This document shows positions 36,078 through 47,079 of a stretch of 64,000 nt of DNA, in pieces; the first letter of the stretch is position 1, and each line of letters starts with the position of its first letter. The notes under the pieces are model-generated. The model was not told the DNA's origin. It worked only from the letters and a program-made list of their open reading frames with translations, and searched no databases. The stretch is from Toxonevra muliebris. Its lineage: Eukaryota > Arthropoda > Insecta > Diptera > Pallopteridae. The position numbers and the translations under genes were made by a program. Where the stretch lies: the NCBI GenBank assembly GCA_963691655.1, contig OY829328.1, forward strand, positions 70,870,400-70,934,399, written 5' to 3'.

Positions 36078-36687
36078 TAAAAATTGTAAATTTAAAAACT
36101 GGTTCAGAAATACAGTTTGAATAAATATGAAGAAGAAATAGAGTAAAAATTAAAAAAAATTGAGAAAGATGTGACTGAATATAATAAAAGTTTACTGAAC
36201 GATCTCTAAGGGGTTAGAACACAATTTAAGAAAAATATACAGAAGAATTTCTAGGAGATTTAGAACACGAACAAATACACAAAAGGCACAAAAATTTTAG
36301 AAAAATTAAATTTTGAAAAATTATAACAAAATTTAGGAGAATATTTAGAAAAGAAGACCTTGAAAAAAATGTTGAAGAAAATTTTGAAAAAAAAAAAAAC
36401 ATCAGAAAAGAGAATGAAAAGAAAGATAAGAACATCCAAGGAAATATCTAAAAATCTAGAAAAAAAAAAAACTATCAGAAGACCATCAAAATTGCTTAGA
36501 AATAAAGTTTGAATATATATCAATAAGACATCTAGTAAAAATTAAAGAATATCTGAAGATCAGAAAATAATTTAAAAACACATACAAGATTATGTTAAAA
36601 AGTTTTTGAAAAAAATTTGGAAAAATATCGCGAAAATATAGAAGAATATATTTGCATTCAGAAAAATAAGTGAATAAAAAATACAAA

Positions 36688-36765
36688 TCGTCGCCTGAGA
36701 ATTGATTTGGCGTATACGCATATGAATTTGTACACACTTACGCCAAATCAATTCTCAGGCGACGA
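36688..36765. repeat. Perfect palindrome: 27-bp arms, 24-bp loop
   Basis: The left arm 36688-36714 (starts TCGTCGCCTGAGAATTG) is matched without error by the right arm 36739-36765 (ends CAATTCTCAGGCGACGA). It is GC-richer than the AG tract around it. No further element sequence or target duplication is visible. Confidence 0.85.
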
Positions 36766-36903
36766 AATTAACTTCTAGAAAAAGATAAATAGATGCAATA
36801 GAATCTCTAGAGGAGCATCTGGAAAAGATAAATGGATTAAGTTCTAGAGAAACGTTTAGAAAAAAATCGAAGAATTCGATATTGCAAAAGGCCTAGAAGA
36901 ATA

Positions 36904-37874
36904 TATTGGGTCATATAAAAAGTATTTTCGGTTTTTTTTTTTTTTTGTCAATGTTTGAACAAAAATTTTCTTTATTAAAAATCAATTTTAATCAAGTACA
37001 TATTAGCCATTATTATCTATAATCTTTTGCCATTTTTCCTGCGGCTTCATAATGCCAACGGTGTAAAACTTCTATCGTTTATCGGCGAAAAACTTGGCCA
37101 AGTGATTTTCGGCGGCTCTTCTGTCGGCCAATTTTTTCCCCATTAAAAGAGTAATGCAGAGACCGAAACAAATGATAGTCAGACGGTGCAATGTCCGGGC
37201 TATACGGTGGGTGCATCAAAACTTCCCAGCCAAGCGCAGTAAATTTTTGGCGGGTCATCAAAGATGTGTGTGGCCTGGCATTATCATGATAGAACACCAA
37301 TTCTGGTCGCTCTTTCTTGATTGCTGCGTTCAAACGGTCGAGTTGTGAGCAGTAGAGAACAAAATTGACTGTTTGGCTAAGTTTCAGCAGCTTATAATAG
37401 ACAATTTCCTTCTAATCCCACCAAACACACAACATAACCTCTTGTTTCTCAATCCAGGCTTTGAAGTCGTTTGTAGAGGGTCACCGGCCTTTGACCATGA
37501 TTTTTTTCGTTTAATATTCTCGGAATTAATCCATTTTTCATTGCCCGTAAGGATTTGTTTCAAAAATGGTTCGATTTCGTTGCGTTTCAGCAGAGCATTT
37601 CACTAATGGTAATTCGGTCATTCAAATTTCTTTGTTGTTGACACCCAAACATCGCGCTTCTTTGAGTAGCCAGCCTTTTTTAAATGATTCCAAACTGTCA
37701 TGTGGTTGATGTTCAGTGCATCCGCTATCTCCTGCAAAACCGGCACGCAAGGTTTTGCTCCACTAGTCGCAAAATTTCATCGGCTTTTTCAGTGACTGGC
37801 CAGCCAGAGCGAGGTGCATCTTTGACATCGAAATTTCCAGAATGGAATCGAGCAAACCGAAAGTGGACAGTATT
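36904..37874 (-). pseudogene. mariner DD34D relic, copy 2 (3' end retained)
   Basis: On the minus strand it covers FARFRSGNF, KDAPRSGWPV, MLLKRNEIEPFLKQIL, then VMLC-type beta strand, LDRLNAAIKKERPELVF, HDNARPH and SPDIAPSDYHLFRS, in several frames. It ends in TTGGGTCATATAAAAAG at 36904 preceded by TA, the likely 3' terminus. The 5' terminus and the N-terminal 40-odd residues are missing. At 37874 it is joined to a D37E relic at the same point as copy 1. Confidence 0.78.
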
Positions 37875-38870
37875 TGATTTAATTGATAATATTTTACACA
37901 TTACAGAAAAGTATAACTTTTATAGTTCTAACCACTATTTATGAACTCGTGGAGCTTTTTTGGTAAGCCTTCCATTAGAGATTTGATATTTGTTTCAGAC
38001 ACCTTTTTGGAACAGTTTGCCCATCTCCTTTTGAAATCTTCGATGTTTTGGGACATCTTTTTTGTGCTCTTTAAGTTTTTTTTCACAAGAGCCCAATATT
38101 TCTCCACTGGTTTTAGCTCCGGACAATTTGGAGGATTGGCCTCTCTTGGTACAAAAACTATGTTATTCCTTTGGTACGACTCCAGAGCTTTCTTGCCGTA
38201 GTGACATGATGCCAAATCGGGCCAAAAATATGTGGACACATTGTGCTCTCTTATGAAATGAAGAAGTGTTTTTTTTCAAACATTCTTTGATGTATATTTC
38301 CGGTATTATGGAGCCCACTGTAACAAATGACTTGCTTCTTTTGTCGCAACTTTTTTAGGAAATTTTGTCTGCTTTTGGATTCTAAATTGTTCTTCGACAT
38401 TTCCTCGAGCATCAGCAACATAAAAATTTTGACCTGGAAGCTGCGTAAAATCTGCCAGTACATACATTTCATCGTCCATTATAAAACATTAATATTTTTG
38501 TATGAAATTCGATTTTAATTTCCGAGCCCTACTCTTGGCATCTAAATTTTTTGCAGCATTCCTATCTGGAACTTTTTGGACTTTGTATGTTTTGAAACCT
38601 GCATTGGCTTTAACTTTTCGCACCAAATAGTCAGAGCACTGGGCTAACCGGGCAGCTTTTCTACCAGATGTGTTTGGAGATCTTTTCAATATGCTTTCTA
38701 TTTTCTTGGCATTCCTAATATCATGTGGTCCTTGTTTTCTTCCCGAACCAGGTTTCCTATCGATGGTCAAATTCTCCTGAAACTGTTTAATAACATTGGA
38801 AACAGTTTGACGGCAGACCTTCAATTCTTTGGCCAATTTTTTGTAGGACCAATTTTGATTTTTTTGAAAA
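37875..38870 (-). pseudogene. Tc1-like D37E transposase relic, copy 2 (nearly full length)
   Basis: There are three minus-strand frames. The N-terminal one (38489-38836) has MAKELKVCRQTVSNVIKQF (first HTH), GSGRKQGP (hinge like the GRPR motif) and SGRKAARLAQCSDYLVRKV (second HTH). A middle frame (38251-38472) includes the FYVADA-like and CLKKR region. The C-terminal one (37928-38239) has FWPDLASCHYGKKALE and ELKPVEKYWALVKK. The second Asp and Glu are 37 residues apart. Frameshifts separate the parts, and the first few residues and 5' end are lost at the junction with the LINE tail. Confidence 0.75.
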
Positions 38871-38876
38871 TTTTTA

Positions 38877-40110
38877 ATAATTTATTTATTTATTTATTTA
38901 TTTCATTCAGTCTACAGTTAAAAAATTACTTACAGACTAGTTATACGAAAGAAGGTTAAAGATTAATTAAAATTTTTTAATAAATCTAGCTTAAATCTAT
39001 ACTCGTTAACATTGAAATCAATCACATGGGAAAAATTGTTACATGATCTAATGCATCTTGATATTGGTTCGTCGAATGCATAATTAGTGCGGTGTGAGGA
39101 ATCGACAAACAAATGATTTTGACGTAATTCGCGAAGCGGTACATGAAAGCGAAATAAATTACTTAATTCCTCGGAATTGATTTTGCCATTGACTAGTATG
39201 AATGCGAACAGTAAAGACAAATAGATCCTTCTATCTTTTAAAGACTGCAGATCGAGAAGTTTGCGTCTACCAAGATAGGAAGGAATACCATCAGGCCAAT
39301 GCATCTTGTATAAAGCGTACTTAGTGAATATTTTTTGAACTTTTTCGATTTTGTTGAGTATCGTAATACGGGTCCCAAACCATTGAACAGTAGTCTAAGT
39401 GACTTCTCACTAGGGAGGTATACAAAGCTTTTAATGTTATGGGATCTTTGAAGTCCGTAGTATGTCTTTTGATGAAGCCAATCATTGAAAATGCTTTTGA
39501 GACAATATAGTCGATATGAGAATTAAAGGTCAGTTTAGAGTCAAATATGACACCTAAATCTTTCGTATCAGTCTTGCGATCTGTATTAATACCGTTTATT
39601 TGATAATGAAAGAGCAATAGCTTAGCATTTGTTAATATTTAAATATAAGTGATTATCGAAACACCATCTTTGGAAAGCGTTAATATCCATGCAATCTGAC
39701 AATTGAGAGATTTTAAAATATAACTTCACATCATCTGCAAACATTAAACAATTAACAAATCTGAAATGTTGTGGTGAGTCAATGATGAATAGCAAAAAAA
39801 TAAAGGGCCACTATGGGTACCTTGTGGTACACCAGACCACGCGTTTACCATTAAAGTCGATTTAGTGGAACCAATTTTAACGAAAAGTTTCCTGAAATTT
39901 AAAAAACGTTTGAAAAAGTTGAGAAGCGCATCATTATTAATGCCGTACAATTTCAGCTTGTGTAAGAGAATTGAGTGATCAACTTTATCGAAGGCTTTGG
40001 AAAAATCTGTATATATTATATCTAGTTGTTGTCGTTGCTCCATAGCACTAACAATTTGGTTAGTAATCATCATCAAATTAGTACTTGTAAATCTACCAGG
40101 AAAAAACTTT
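38877..40110 (-). pseudogene. CR1-like LINE, 5'-truncated, RT domain largely preserved
   Basis: Minus strand, 3' end at about 38880 with a TTTA-repeat tail (TAAA on the coding strand). ORF2 reads FFPGRFTSTNL, then IIYTDFSKAFDKVDHSILL (first catalytic Asp) and SGVPQGTHSGPL. FADDVKLY (catalytic pair, about 39720-39741), DLGVIFDSKLTFNSHI and SHLDYCSMVWDPYY follow, then a C-terminal 113-residue stretch to 38963. It is broken by only a few frameshifts or stops. The 5' side stops before RT motif 1, a typical LINE 5' truncation. It lies against the D37E relic. Confidence 0.82.
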
Positions 40111-40114
40111 AAGA

Positions 40115-43100
40115 CGTACTTCTTTTTCTTCACTCATTTTGATAAAACTCACAATAAATCAACATGTTTGTCATTAAAAATAACAACTGACATATTTTTC
40201 AAAGATAACTAGATCAAAGAAATTCTTAAATTTTACACCCAAAAAAAATTATTAGGTAAAACGTGTGTTAAGATTTTTTCAATCTCACTCCTTAATTGGC
40301 ACGAACTTAACAAATGCTTTATTGATGACCTCGATGAATGATTTATAATTAAGAAGCAGGTTATTAGTAGTTGTCAAACATCCTCACAACCAGTGCGCGG
40401 AAACGTGGTTTTGTAGTGCCACGGCATCCACAAATACAAAGAAAAATGTTAATATTTTTAATATGGAAAATACGAAACTTGAGCTAGCAAAAAGCAATTT
40501 TAAAATCTTTTTCAGTACAAAAAAAAAAAGAAGCTATATCATTATACAAAGTTACATAAGAAGTAATGAAAGTAATCAATTCAACAACTGACACCAATGA
40601 AATTGATTAAAAAAATGAGAGTAGAAAGTTGCCATATTGAAAAAATAGCAAATGATTAATTGGCATTTGTTGACAAAATAAACGATATTTGAAAAAAAAA
40701 AAAATAGCAAAAAAGAAAATACAAAAATGGAAAAAATATCTTCAAACAATTTATAAAAAAAAGTATCAATATTATAAAAAAAAAAACAAAATAACAACAG
40801 GGATGCCAGCTAGCACGCTAGTTTATTTCATATTGTTAAAGTGTTGCCATAACAAAATAAAATATACACAAAATAAATCAAAAGAAATTCAAGTTATCAT
40901 GGTGAGCTCTTATTTTTCTACTTTTTTTGTTGGGACAAAACGGAAATTGATTGCTAAGCAATTTTCCACTATCAAAGAATGCACTACTCCCCCTACCTTC
41001 AACCTCCTCCACTCCCTCAATTCCCTGTTTACTCCTCCCACCATAAAAAGAAACTATGTGGGTGCTTTAAAAAAGTAGCTTGCAAGAAAAGAAGCCAAAA
41101 TGTGTGAGTGTGTATAAACACATATCCTTAAACACAAATATCTTTGCACACAAAATATAGAAATGTAGCTATGTATTTTATGTAGCAAGTAATAGAAAAA
41201 GTAGTAGGAAAAAAAGAAGATTATGTTCATTTGTAGCTGAAAGAAAAACCACAAAAAACTTCAAAACCATTTGTAACAAAGTTGCCCAACTAACTCTCAC
41301 GCAAGCTAGAAAAATAAAAAGGAGTAAAAAGAAAGAAAACAAAATATATATAAAAAAAGATATAGCCCAGATATAAAAAAATAATGCTTCTATGATAAAC
41401 CGAAATCAGTGAGAATGTCTGCAAAAATAATTGATTTCATTTATATTTTAAGCTTTTCTTCGTTTTCGTTTTCATCTTCTTCCACTTCTTTTATTTATTC
41501 TTTTCTTTTGTATTATTATAACGAGATGTTTCTTTATGCCTTTAGGGGTAAACTTAAACTTTTCGTACACTTTTTTTTTTTTTGTTTTTTTTTGTACATG
41601 TGTGTGTGGGAGCTGTCTTTCTAAGGTATATTTATTTAATCTAAGGTTACCTAAGCTAAAGCAGACGGATTATGTGCTTTTTGTTTAACAAAATAAATTT
41701 AAAAAAAAAAAAAAACAAAAAGTAAATGCCATTTATGTGAAGTATTATAAATATTTTATAATAAAGAGTAAAAAACATATACTTATAAATGTCAATTTCA
41801 AACCTACTCACAAAAATTATTTTACTAAAAGTTTTTTGATTAACAAGCAGGGTAAAACTTAAGTTATGTCAAAGAAATTTTTATTTTTCTTTAATTTTAC
41901 ATGCTCAAAAGTTTACAGTTCAAAAGTTCAAAGTTAATTTCACAAGTAATACTAGGAAATAAGTAGTTACAAGTGAGTTTACTCAAATTTCAAACCTTAT
42001 AAATACTTAAATATTTAGTAAATACTATAGTAATTTAAAGAATTATCAAATTTGCTTGATTTCGCTAGCAGAATTCATCGTTTTAAGTTTTCATTGGAAG
42101 TTTTAGAATACGATTTTCATTTGTTTACCTATTTTTCAATTTGTATTGATGACAGTTTGTTCAAGTTTCTTCACATTTCCTAAAAGTTTTAAATTTCTGT
42201 TTTGCAAATGTATAGAATAATTGTGAAAAAATCATAAAAAATAAGTATTAAGAAAAATTTCATGGGAGCATATACTAAATTTAAAGGCATTCCAGGTCTC
42301 TAAAGAAAAATTGCAAATTTTAAGAAATGTTATAAGAAATATTGTGGATATTTTACCACGTTTATATCAACTCGCTTTCAATGGTGTCTGTCTGTCAGTC
42401 TGTTCGGTACAAATTTTGCAATCGATTTTAAACTAACTTCCCGATGAGCTAGAGACTTGAAATTTTAAATATAGTTCAGAACTGGAAGACAATGCAATAT
42501 GAAGTATCTAAAATATATATAAATATAATAATATTTAAAATATTAGCATCGGAAGTTTTTCCATTTTTTTCATTGATCCAAAGCATTGAATCCAAAGTTG
42601 TTGAAATCATTGCTTTAGCGGGAGTAGAACATATGTATATGTGTATACATACACAAATTCAAAGACAAATGAGAGAGAGAACAAAAACAAACAATAACGA
42701 ACTTTTCTTTTCGTTTTGTTCCGCTTACAAAGAGTATAGATTGTAAAGAGATCGCAATTTGCTCTTGCTGGAATCGAAACAAAAAATCGTGGAAACAGCA
42801 GCGAGGTTCAATACCGATGGTGTGACAGCGACGGTTGTCAACACATACAGCAGACAAAAATGTATGAATGGATGAGTTTGACGTGTTTGATGAAATAAAT
42901 ATTTAACATTTCTTTTAGCAAATAACTTTCAACATTTACAGTATTTATATATTCTTTATATACAAATATGTAAACGTTTTGTTTTGATTTTATGAATTTT
43001 ATATAAGCACTTTTAAATCTTTTTCTGCTGATTTCATGAAATCAAAATGCGAAGAAATATTATCACTATTTTCAACATTGTACCTAAATATATGTATGTA

Positions 43101-43245
43101 AATAAGTATATTTAGCTAAAGTGTTAGAACTTTTCATATTTTAATATATAAATAAATTATTCTTCTTGTACATTTTTACATCCATAACAACAAATCTTCT
43201 TCTTACTATGTATTTGGCAAATGTCTTTATTTCATTTCTGTTTCA
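40115..43245. other. AT-rich non-coding interval
   Basis: No gene recognised. A run of A/AAAT-rich sequence lies at 40680-40800. Around 42370-42480 there is a stretch (GTGTCTGTCTGTCAGTCTG, then GATGAGCTAGAGACTTGAAA) of the kind that recurs in fly genomes as a dispersed repeat. I could not define ends. Confidence 0.4.
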
Positions 43246-43254
43246 AAATGTAGA

Positions 43255-43515
43255 ATCACAACGAGGTGCAATGTGTAACTGTAAATTTTAGTAGGACGAA
43301 AATACTTGCATGATTTAAAACGAAAAACGTGGGACGCATATGGATAGAGACAAAATTGCTAGCCATTTAGGTGAACTATTCATCGATCAATTTCCTAGTG
43401 CATGCGAACCACGTTTGTTGTTTTAAATCATACAAGTATTTTCGTCCTACTAAAGTTCACAGTTACAAATTTTCAAGACAATCTGTATGGGATAAGGCAT
43501 CAATATGTGGTTGTG
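43255..43515. mobile_element. Short foldback MITE with arms of about 60 bp
   Basis: The left arm from 43273 (GTGTAACTGTAAATTTTAGT, then AGGACGAAAATACTTG, GATTTAAAAC, ACGTGG) is mirrored by the right arm ending about 43470. Agreement is about 85-90% around a core of about 80 bp. Outer segments ATTCACAAC on both sides suggest the true ends lie slightly further out (about 43253 and 43520). There is no coding content. Confidence 0.6.
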
Positions 43516-43877
43516 AATCTCTATGGGGTTAGGAGAAATTCTTTTATACTTTTTAGTCCATTTTAATAACGTGGTATATTAAAAATATTTTTTATTTAAA
43601 TTATTATTTAAGATAAGTTCATTTAAGCTTACTAAAAAAATTTGGAAAGATTTTCGGAAATAAACCTTCTATTTCCACTAAAATTCTTACATTTTATCAG
43701 TGTGGCCAACTCAGCGCTTTTCCCGCTGATTTTAGTGTTTTTTGAAAATTAAAACGCGGAAAAAAATGGATTTGGCACTCAGTACGTTTTTTCAATTTAA
43801 AATATCTTCGAAAAATCGAAGAAATTTTCATTGACTAGAAGTATCAGATGTGTGCCTGTACTAGTGAAAAAGTTTAA

Positions 43878-44569
43878 GGGGGTATTCTACCCGAGATGGT
43901 CCGAAAAATCTATTTTTTTTATTTAATAATTTTGATGTAGACAACGAGTTTTATGAGGAAGAAGAGGGGGCAGTGTATGGCCCTAGAATCGCTGATTAAC
44001 CGTAAGTTACATCATTTGTAAGTACCATGTTTGTAAATCTTTAAACTCGTTTTTCTCGGGACGGTGGACACGATTCACAAAAAACCGCTTGTCCAATTGA
44101 CTTGAAATTTTACAAGGCTACTAAGTAAATGTAAAGGTATGGCCTTATCTAGGATTATGGCGAAAGTATGTGTTTAACTAATGTTTTTAATGCAAAATAT
44201 AAACAAAAACAGGGCAAAAAATCGTCATTTTTTTTTTAAACGTCTGATTTAAATTGAAGAAAAATTTTGTTTTCTTATTCCCTAGATGAGGCGATAGCAG
44301 GAAGTCTCACGATTACAAAATGGGTTACATTTTGTGTTTCAGAATATTTAAACTGGAGATATCATGTCCACCATGGACCAACTATTTTCGGCAGGCTCAA
44401 GTTCGAGGCGTCGAATAAACCATTATTAACAAAAATATTTTTAACATTAAAAACGAAAATTATTGTTCAAAACCTTGCAAAAAACCTTGAATAAGAATAT
44501 TGAAAAGCTTTTCATTTACAACGATTTGAAAACATCGATATTTTGCACCATCTCGGGTAGAATACCCCC
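43878..44569. mobile_element. 692-bp MITE with TTAA duplication and GGGGGTATTCTACCCGAG ends
   Basis: Left end TTAA/GGGGGTATTCTACCCGAG at 43874, right end CTCGGGTAGAATACCCCC/T with TTAA at 44570-44573. The inverted repeat extends about 25 bp (to GATGGT). TTAA duplications occur in piggyBac and Kolobok elements, and the purine-rich start fits Kolobok better. The 75-residue plus frame inside has no known domain. Confidence 0.6.
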
Positions 44570-44653
44570 TTAAATGTATTGAGTTTTCTCGCACTTTTAA
44601 AAAGAAAAAAATTTAACGCTTTTTTAAAGAAAATACGCGTTTTAATCTTCATT

Positions 44654-45235
44654 TTAGCGGATTTTGAAAAACATTTTAGCGAATTTTGAGGTTTCCTTGT
44701 GAGATTTAAGTGCCGTAATAGCCGCTTGACTATCGGTTAGGATCGTAATGTTTTGGTTCCGGTAGTTACACTTGAGATTAAAGTATGCACTCCTATCAAT
44801 TGGGCATATTTCCGCTTGAAAGATACTGGTGTATCTACCCATAGGCTCAGACTATTTTAACCTCGGCCCAGATACTCCTGCACCGGTTCCTTCTTCAGTG
44901 AGAGAACCGTCTGTGTACCATGCTATCATATGCTGGTCTATCTTATATGTTTTAGATATACCTTCCTATTTCTTTTTGTTACTAAGTTCTGTTTTGAATC
45001 GTTTTTCAAAACTAAACTGCATGGTTGCATGTTGCCTCTCTCGAATGTCAAACTTCTTTTGATTAAGCCATCCATTTGCCCCGATATCTTCACCACGCAT
45101 CCTTAGGATAGCCCTCTTCATCTGGGATTGAATGTGAATATGAAGAGGTGTAAGTTCTAATAGGACTTCCGTGAATGCTGTCAGCCAAGTTGGCATGACG
45201 TCAGTTACGCACACACAAGCCAATCTCTACAGCTT
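44654..45235 (-). pseudogene. LOA/I-like LINE relic: RNase H domain
   Basis: On the minus strand: AFTEVLLELTPLHIHIQSQ (connection), WYTDGSLTEEGTGAG (RNase H, first Asp), then a frameshift and GRYTSIFQAEI (catalytic Glu), ITILTDSQAAITALKS (third acidic residue). The His-Ser-Gly motif and C-terminus are missing. It ends 60 bp before a Helitron-like 5' end. Confidence 0.78.
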
Positions 45236-45296
45236 ATTAAACACGTCAATGACTGTCTGCTGCCTTGTTATTTTCGCGTACAAACTTTATATATAA

Positions 45297-46320
45297 TCGT
45301 AGAGTTTTGTGTGTATGTCATCGTGTAACTTCTGAACGACTGAACCAATTGAAGTCATATTTCCAAAATATATTTTCTTAGGGAGGAGGATGGTCCATAG
45401 CTATTCATAATGGCTATTAGTAAAGTAGGCGTGGCACCTCCCATACAATCCTAATAGTTTTTTGGGTATATCTCAAGAACCATTTATAGCACGCTACAGA
45501 AATTTGGTACAATAACGAGAATTGACAATGCCATGGTACAAGCAATTTGGTTGGGACTGATAAAAAGGGTGTGGCATCTTCCATATAACCTGAATTTCCA
45601 TTATGAGATATCTTAGGAGGCATTTATGGTACGGTACTAAAATTTAAATTCTTTCAGTTTGTTGGATTAGTGGGTGTGACACCATGCTTCACTTTTATTT
45701 TCTACTACCAATTCAACTACTATTTCTACTACTATTTTCAACTACTTTTAAACTTCTTTTTTTTCTGCAAATTTTTCTTATTTGCTACTATTTTTTCAAC
45801 CAATATTTTCTACTACTATTTTAGTACTTTTTTTTACTACTTTTTTAATACAAGTTTTCTTATTTTCTATGACTACTTTCCACTATTTTTCACTACTATT
45901 TTTACTACTTTTTTTTCTACTACTATTTTTTACTATTATTTCTACCACTCTTTCTACTCCATTTTTACTATTTTTGTACTACTATGTTTAACTATTTTTC
46001 TACTACTTTTTCTGCTACCTTTTTACTACTTCTTTACAACAATTTTTAATACTATTTTCTATTCTTTTTCCTACTATCATTACTACTACCAATTTCATCG
46101 ACTTTTTTGCTGCTATTTTCTATTACTTATTCCATTCCTTTTTCTACTATTATTTCTACTACTTTATGAATGGTCTTTGATATGAATATAGAGCGTCCTG
46201 AAAGATTGTTTCTATAATTCAACTAAACCATAATAAAATTGTACAAAAACAAAACACTTAAAAGTTATTCCTTTTTACTAAAAAATGCTGTAATTTCTAG
46301 CTTACTTGGGTTAATAGTCA
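45297..46320 (+). mobile_element. Helitron-like element, 5' part, with TTTCTACTAC array
   Basis: It begins TCGTAGAGTTTTGTG after A (5' TC). It then carries the ACTTCTGAACGACTGAACC block and the GTGGGTGTGACACCATGC block, then a long array of TTTTCTACTACTATTTT (45690-46170). No 3' end is seen before the next 5' end at 46347. The 171-residue Phe/Tyr-rich frame (45670-46185) is repeat translation. Structure is inverted relative to the copy at 11103-12303. Confidence 0.58.
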
Positions 46321-46346
46321 TCCGCATCATATCTTTGTATACATAA

Positions 46347-47077
46347 TCGAAGAGTTTTGTGTATTTGTTTGTAATCGTGTAACTTCTGAACTACTTGACC
46401 GACAAGAGGATGAAACATAGCTTTTAGGAAAATGGTCGTGTCAGCTTCCATACAATCCTAATATTTTTTTTGGGTATATTTCAAGAATTACTTATAGCAC
46501 AGTACAGATATTTGGTACAAGAACGTGAATTAACAATGCCATGCTACAAACTTCCATATACCCTGAATTTTCATAACGTTATATCTTAGTGTGGAAGTAT
46601 TATTTGTCAATATCGGATTCTCTCAGTTTTTTGAATTAGTGAGTGTTGCACCGTGGTCTACTTCTATTTTCTACTACTATTTTAATTTATTTTCCAACAT
46701 TTTCGTCTTATATTCGACTACTTTTTTACTATTTTATCTGCTTATACTTTTTGCCACTTTTTTACTACATTTTTCTACAATTTATTGTTATTTTTTACTA
46801 TTATTTCTACTAATTTATGAAATATCTCAAGAACCTGCCTAGCAATGTCAAAATCCGATAGGTGGCGCTGTAATAAGTTCTATAATAAGTTCTATTTTTA
46901 TAATAAATAGCAAATGGGTCCATATTTTTAAATAGTTTTTGGAATTAGATATAACTTCTAGAACGGTCATTGACAAGAAACTTAATTTTTCTTCATTGAA
47001 ATAAACTTCAAATTATATACATATATTTTCCCGCTTCTTCGTAGAAAGGGCAGAACAACGTCTGCCGGGTCAGCTAG
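46347..47077 (+). mobile_element. Helitron-like element with both ends
   Basis: The 5' end TCGAAGAGTTTTGTG follows A at 46346. The 3' end CTGCCGGGTCAGCTAG is followed by T at 47078. It contains a shortened TTTCTACTAC array and the CCGATAGGTGGCGCTG block before the end. It is non-coding, 731 bp. CTAG fits the CTRR rule, but a clear 3' hairpin is weak. Confidence 0.58.
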
Positions 47078-47079
47078 TC

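Larger units (their letters stand above)
34680..36900. repeat. AG-rich degenerate repeat (TAGAAAAAGAT type), interrupted
   Basis: Loose repetition of TAGAAAAATATAGAAAAAGA-like units occupies about 34800-35085 and resumes at 36078-36900, with a mariner inserted between. The Phe/Ser-rich minus-strand frames at 36226-36737 are translations of it. A similar tract in opposite orientation lies at about 47640-48060. Confidence 0.65.

Noticed and set aside
45670..46185. 171-residue Phe/Tyr-rich frame resembling a membrane protein
   Set aside because: It is the translation of the TTTCTACTAC array in the Helitron-like element. The same array gives similar frames at 11459-11761 and 46591-46842.
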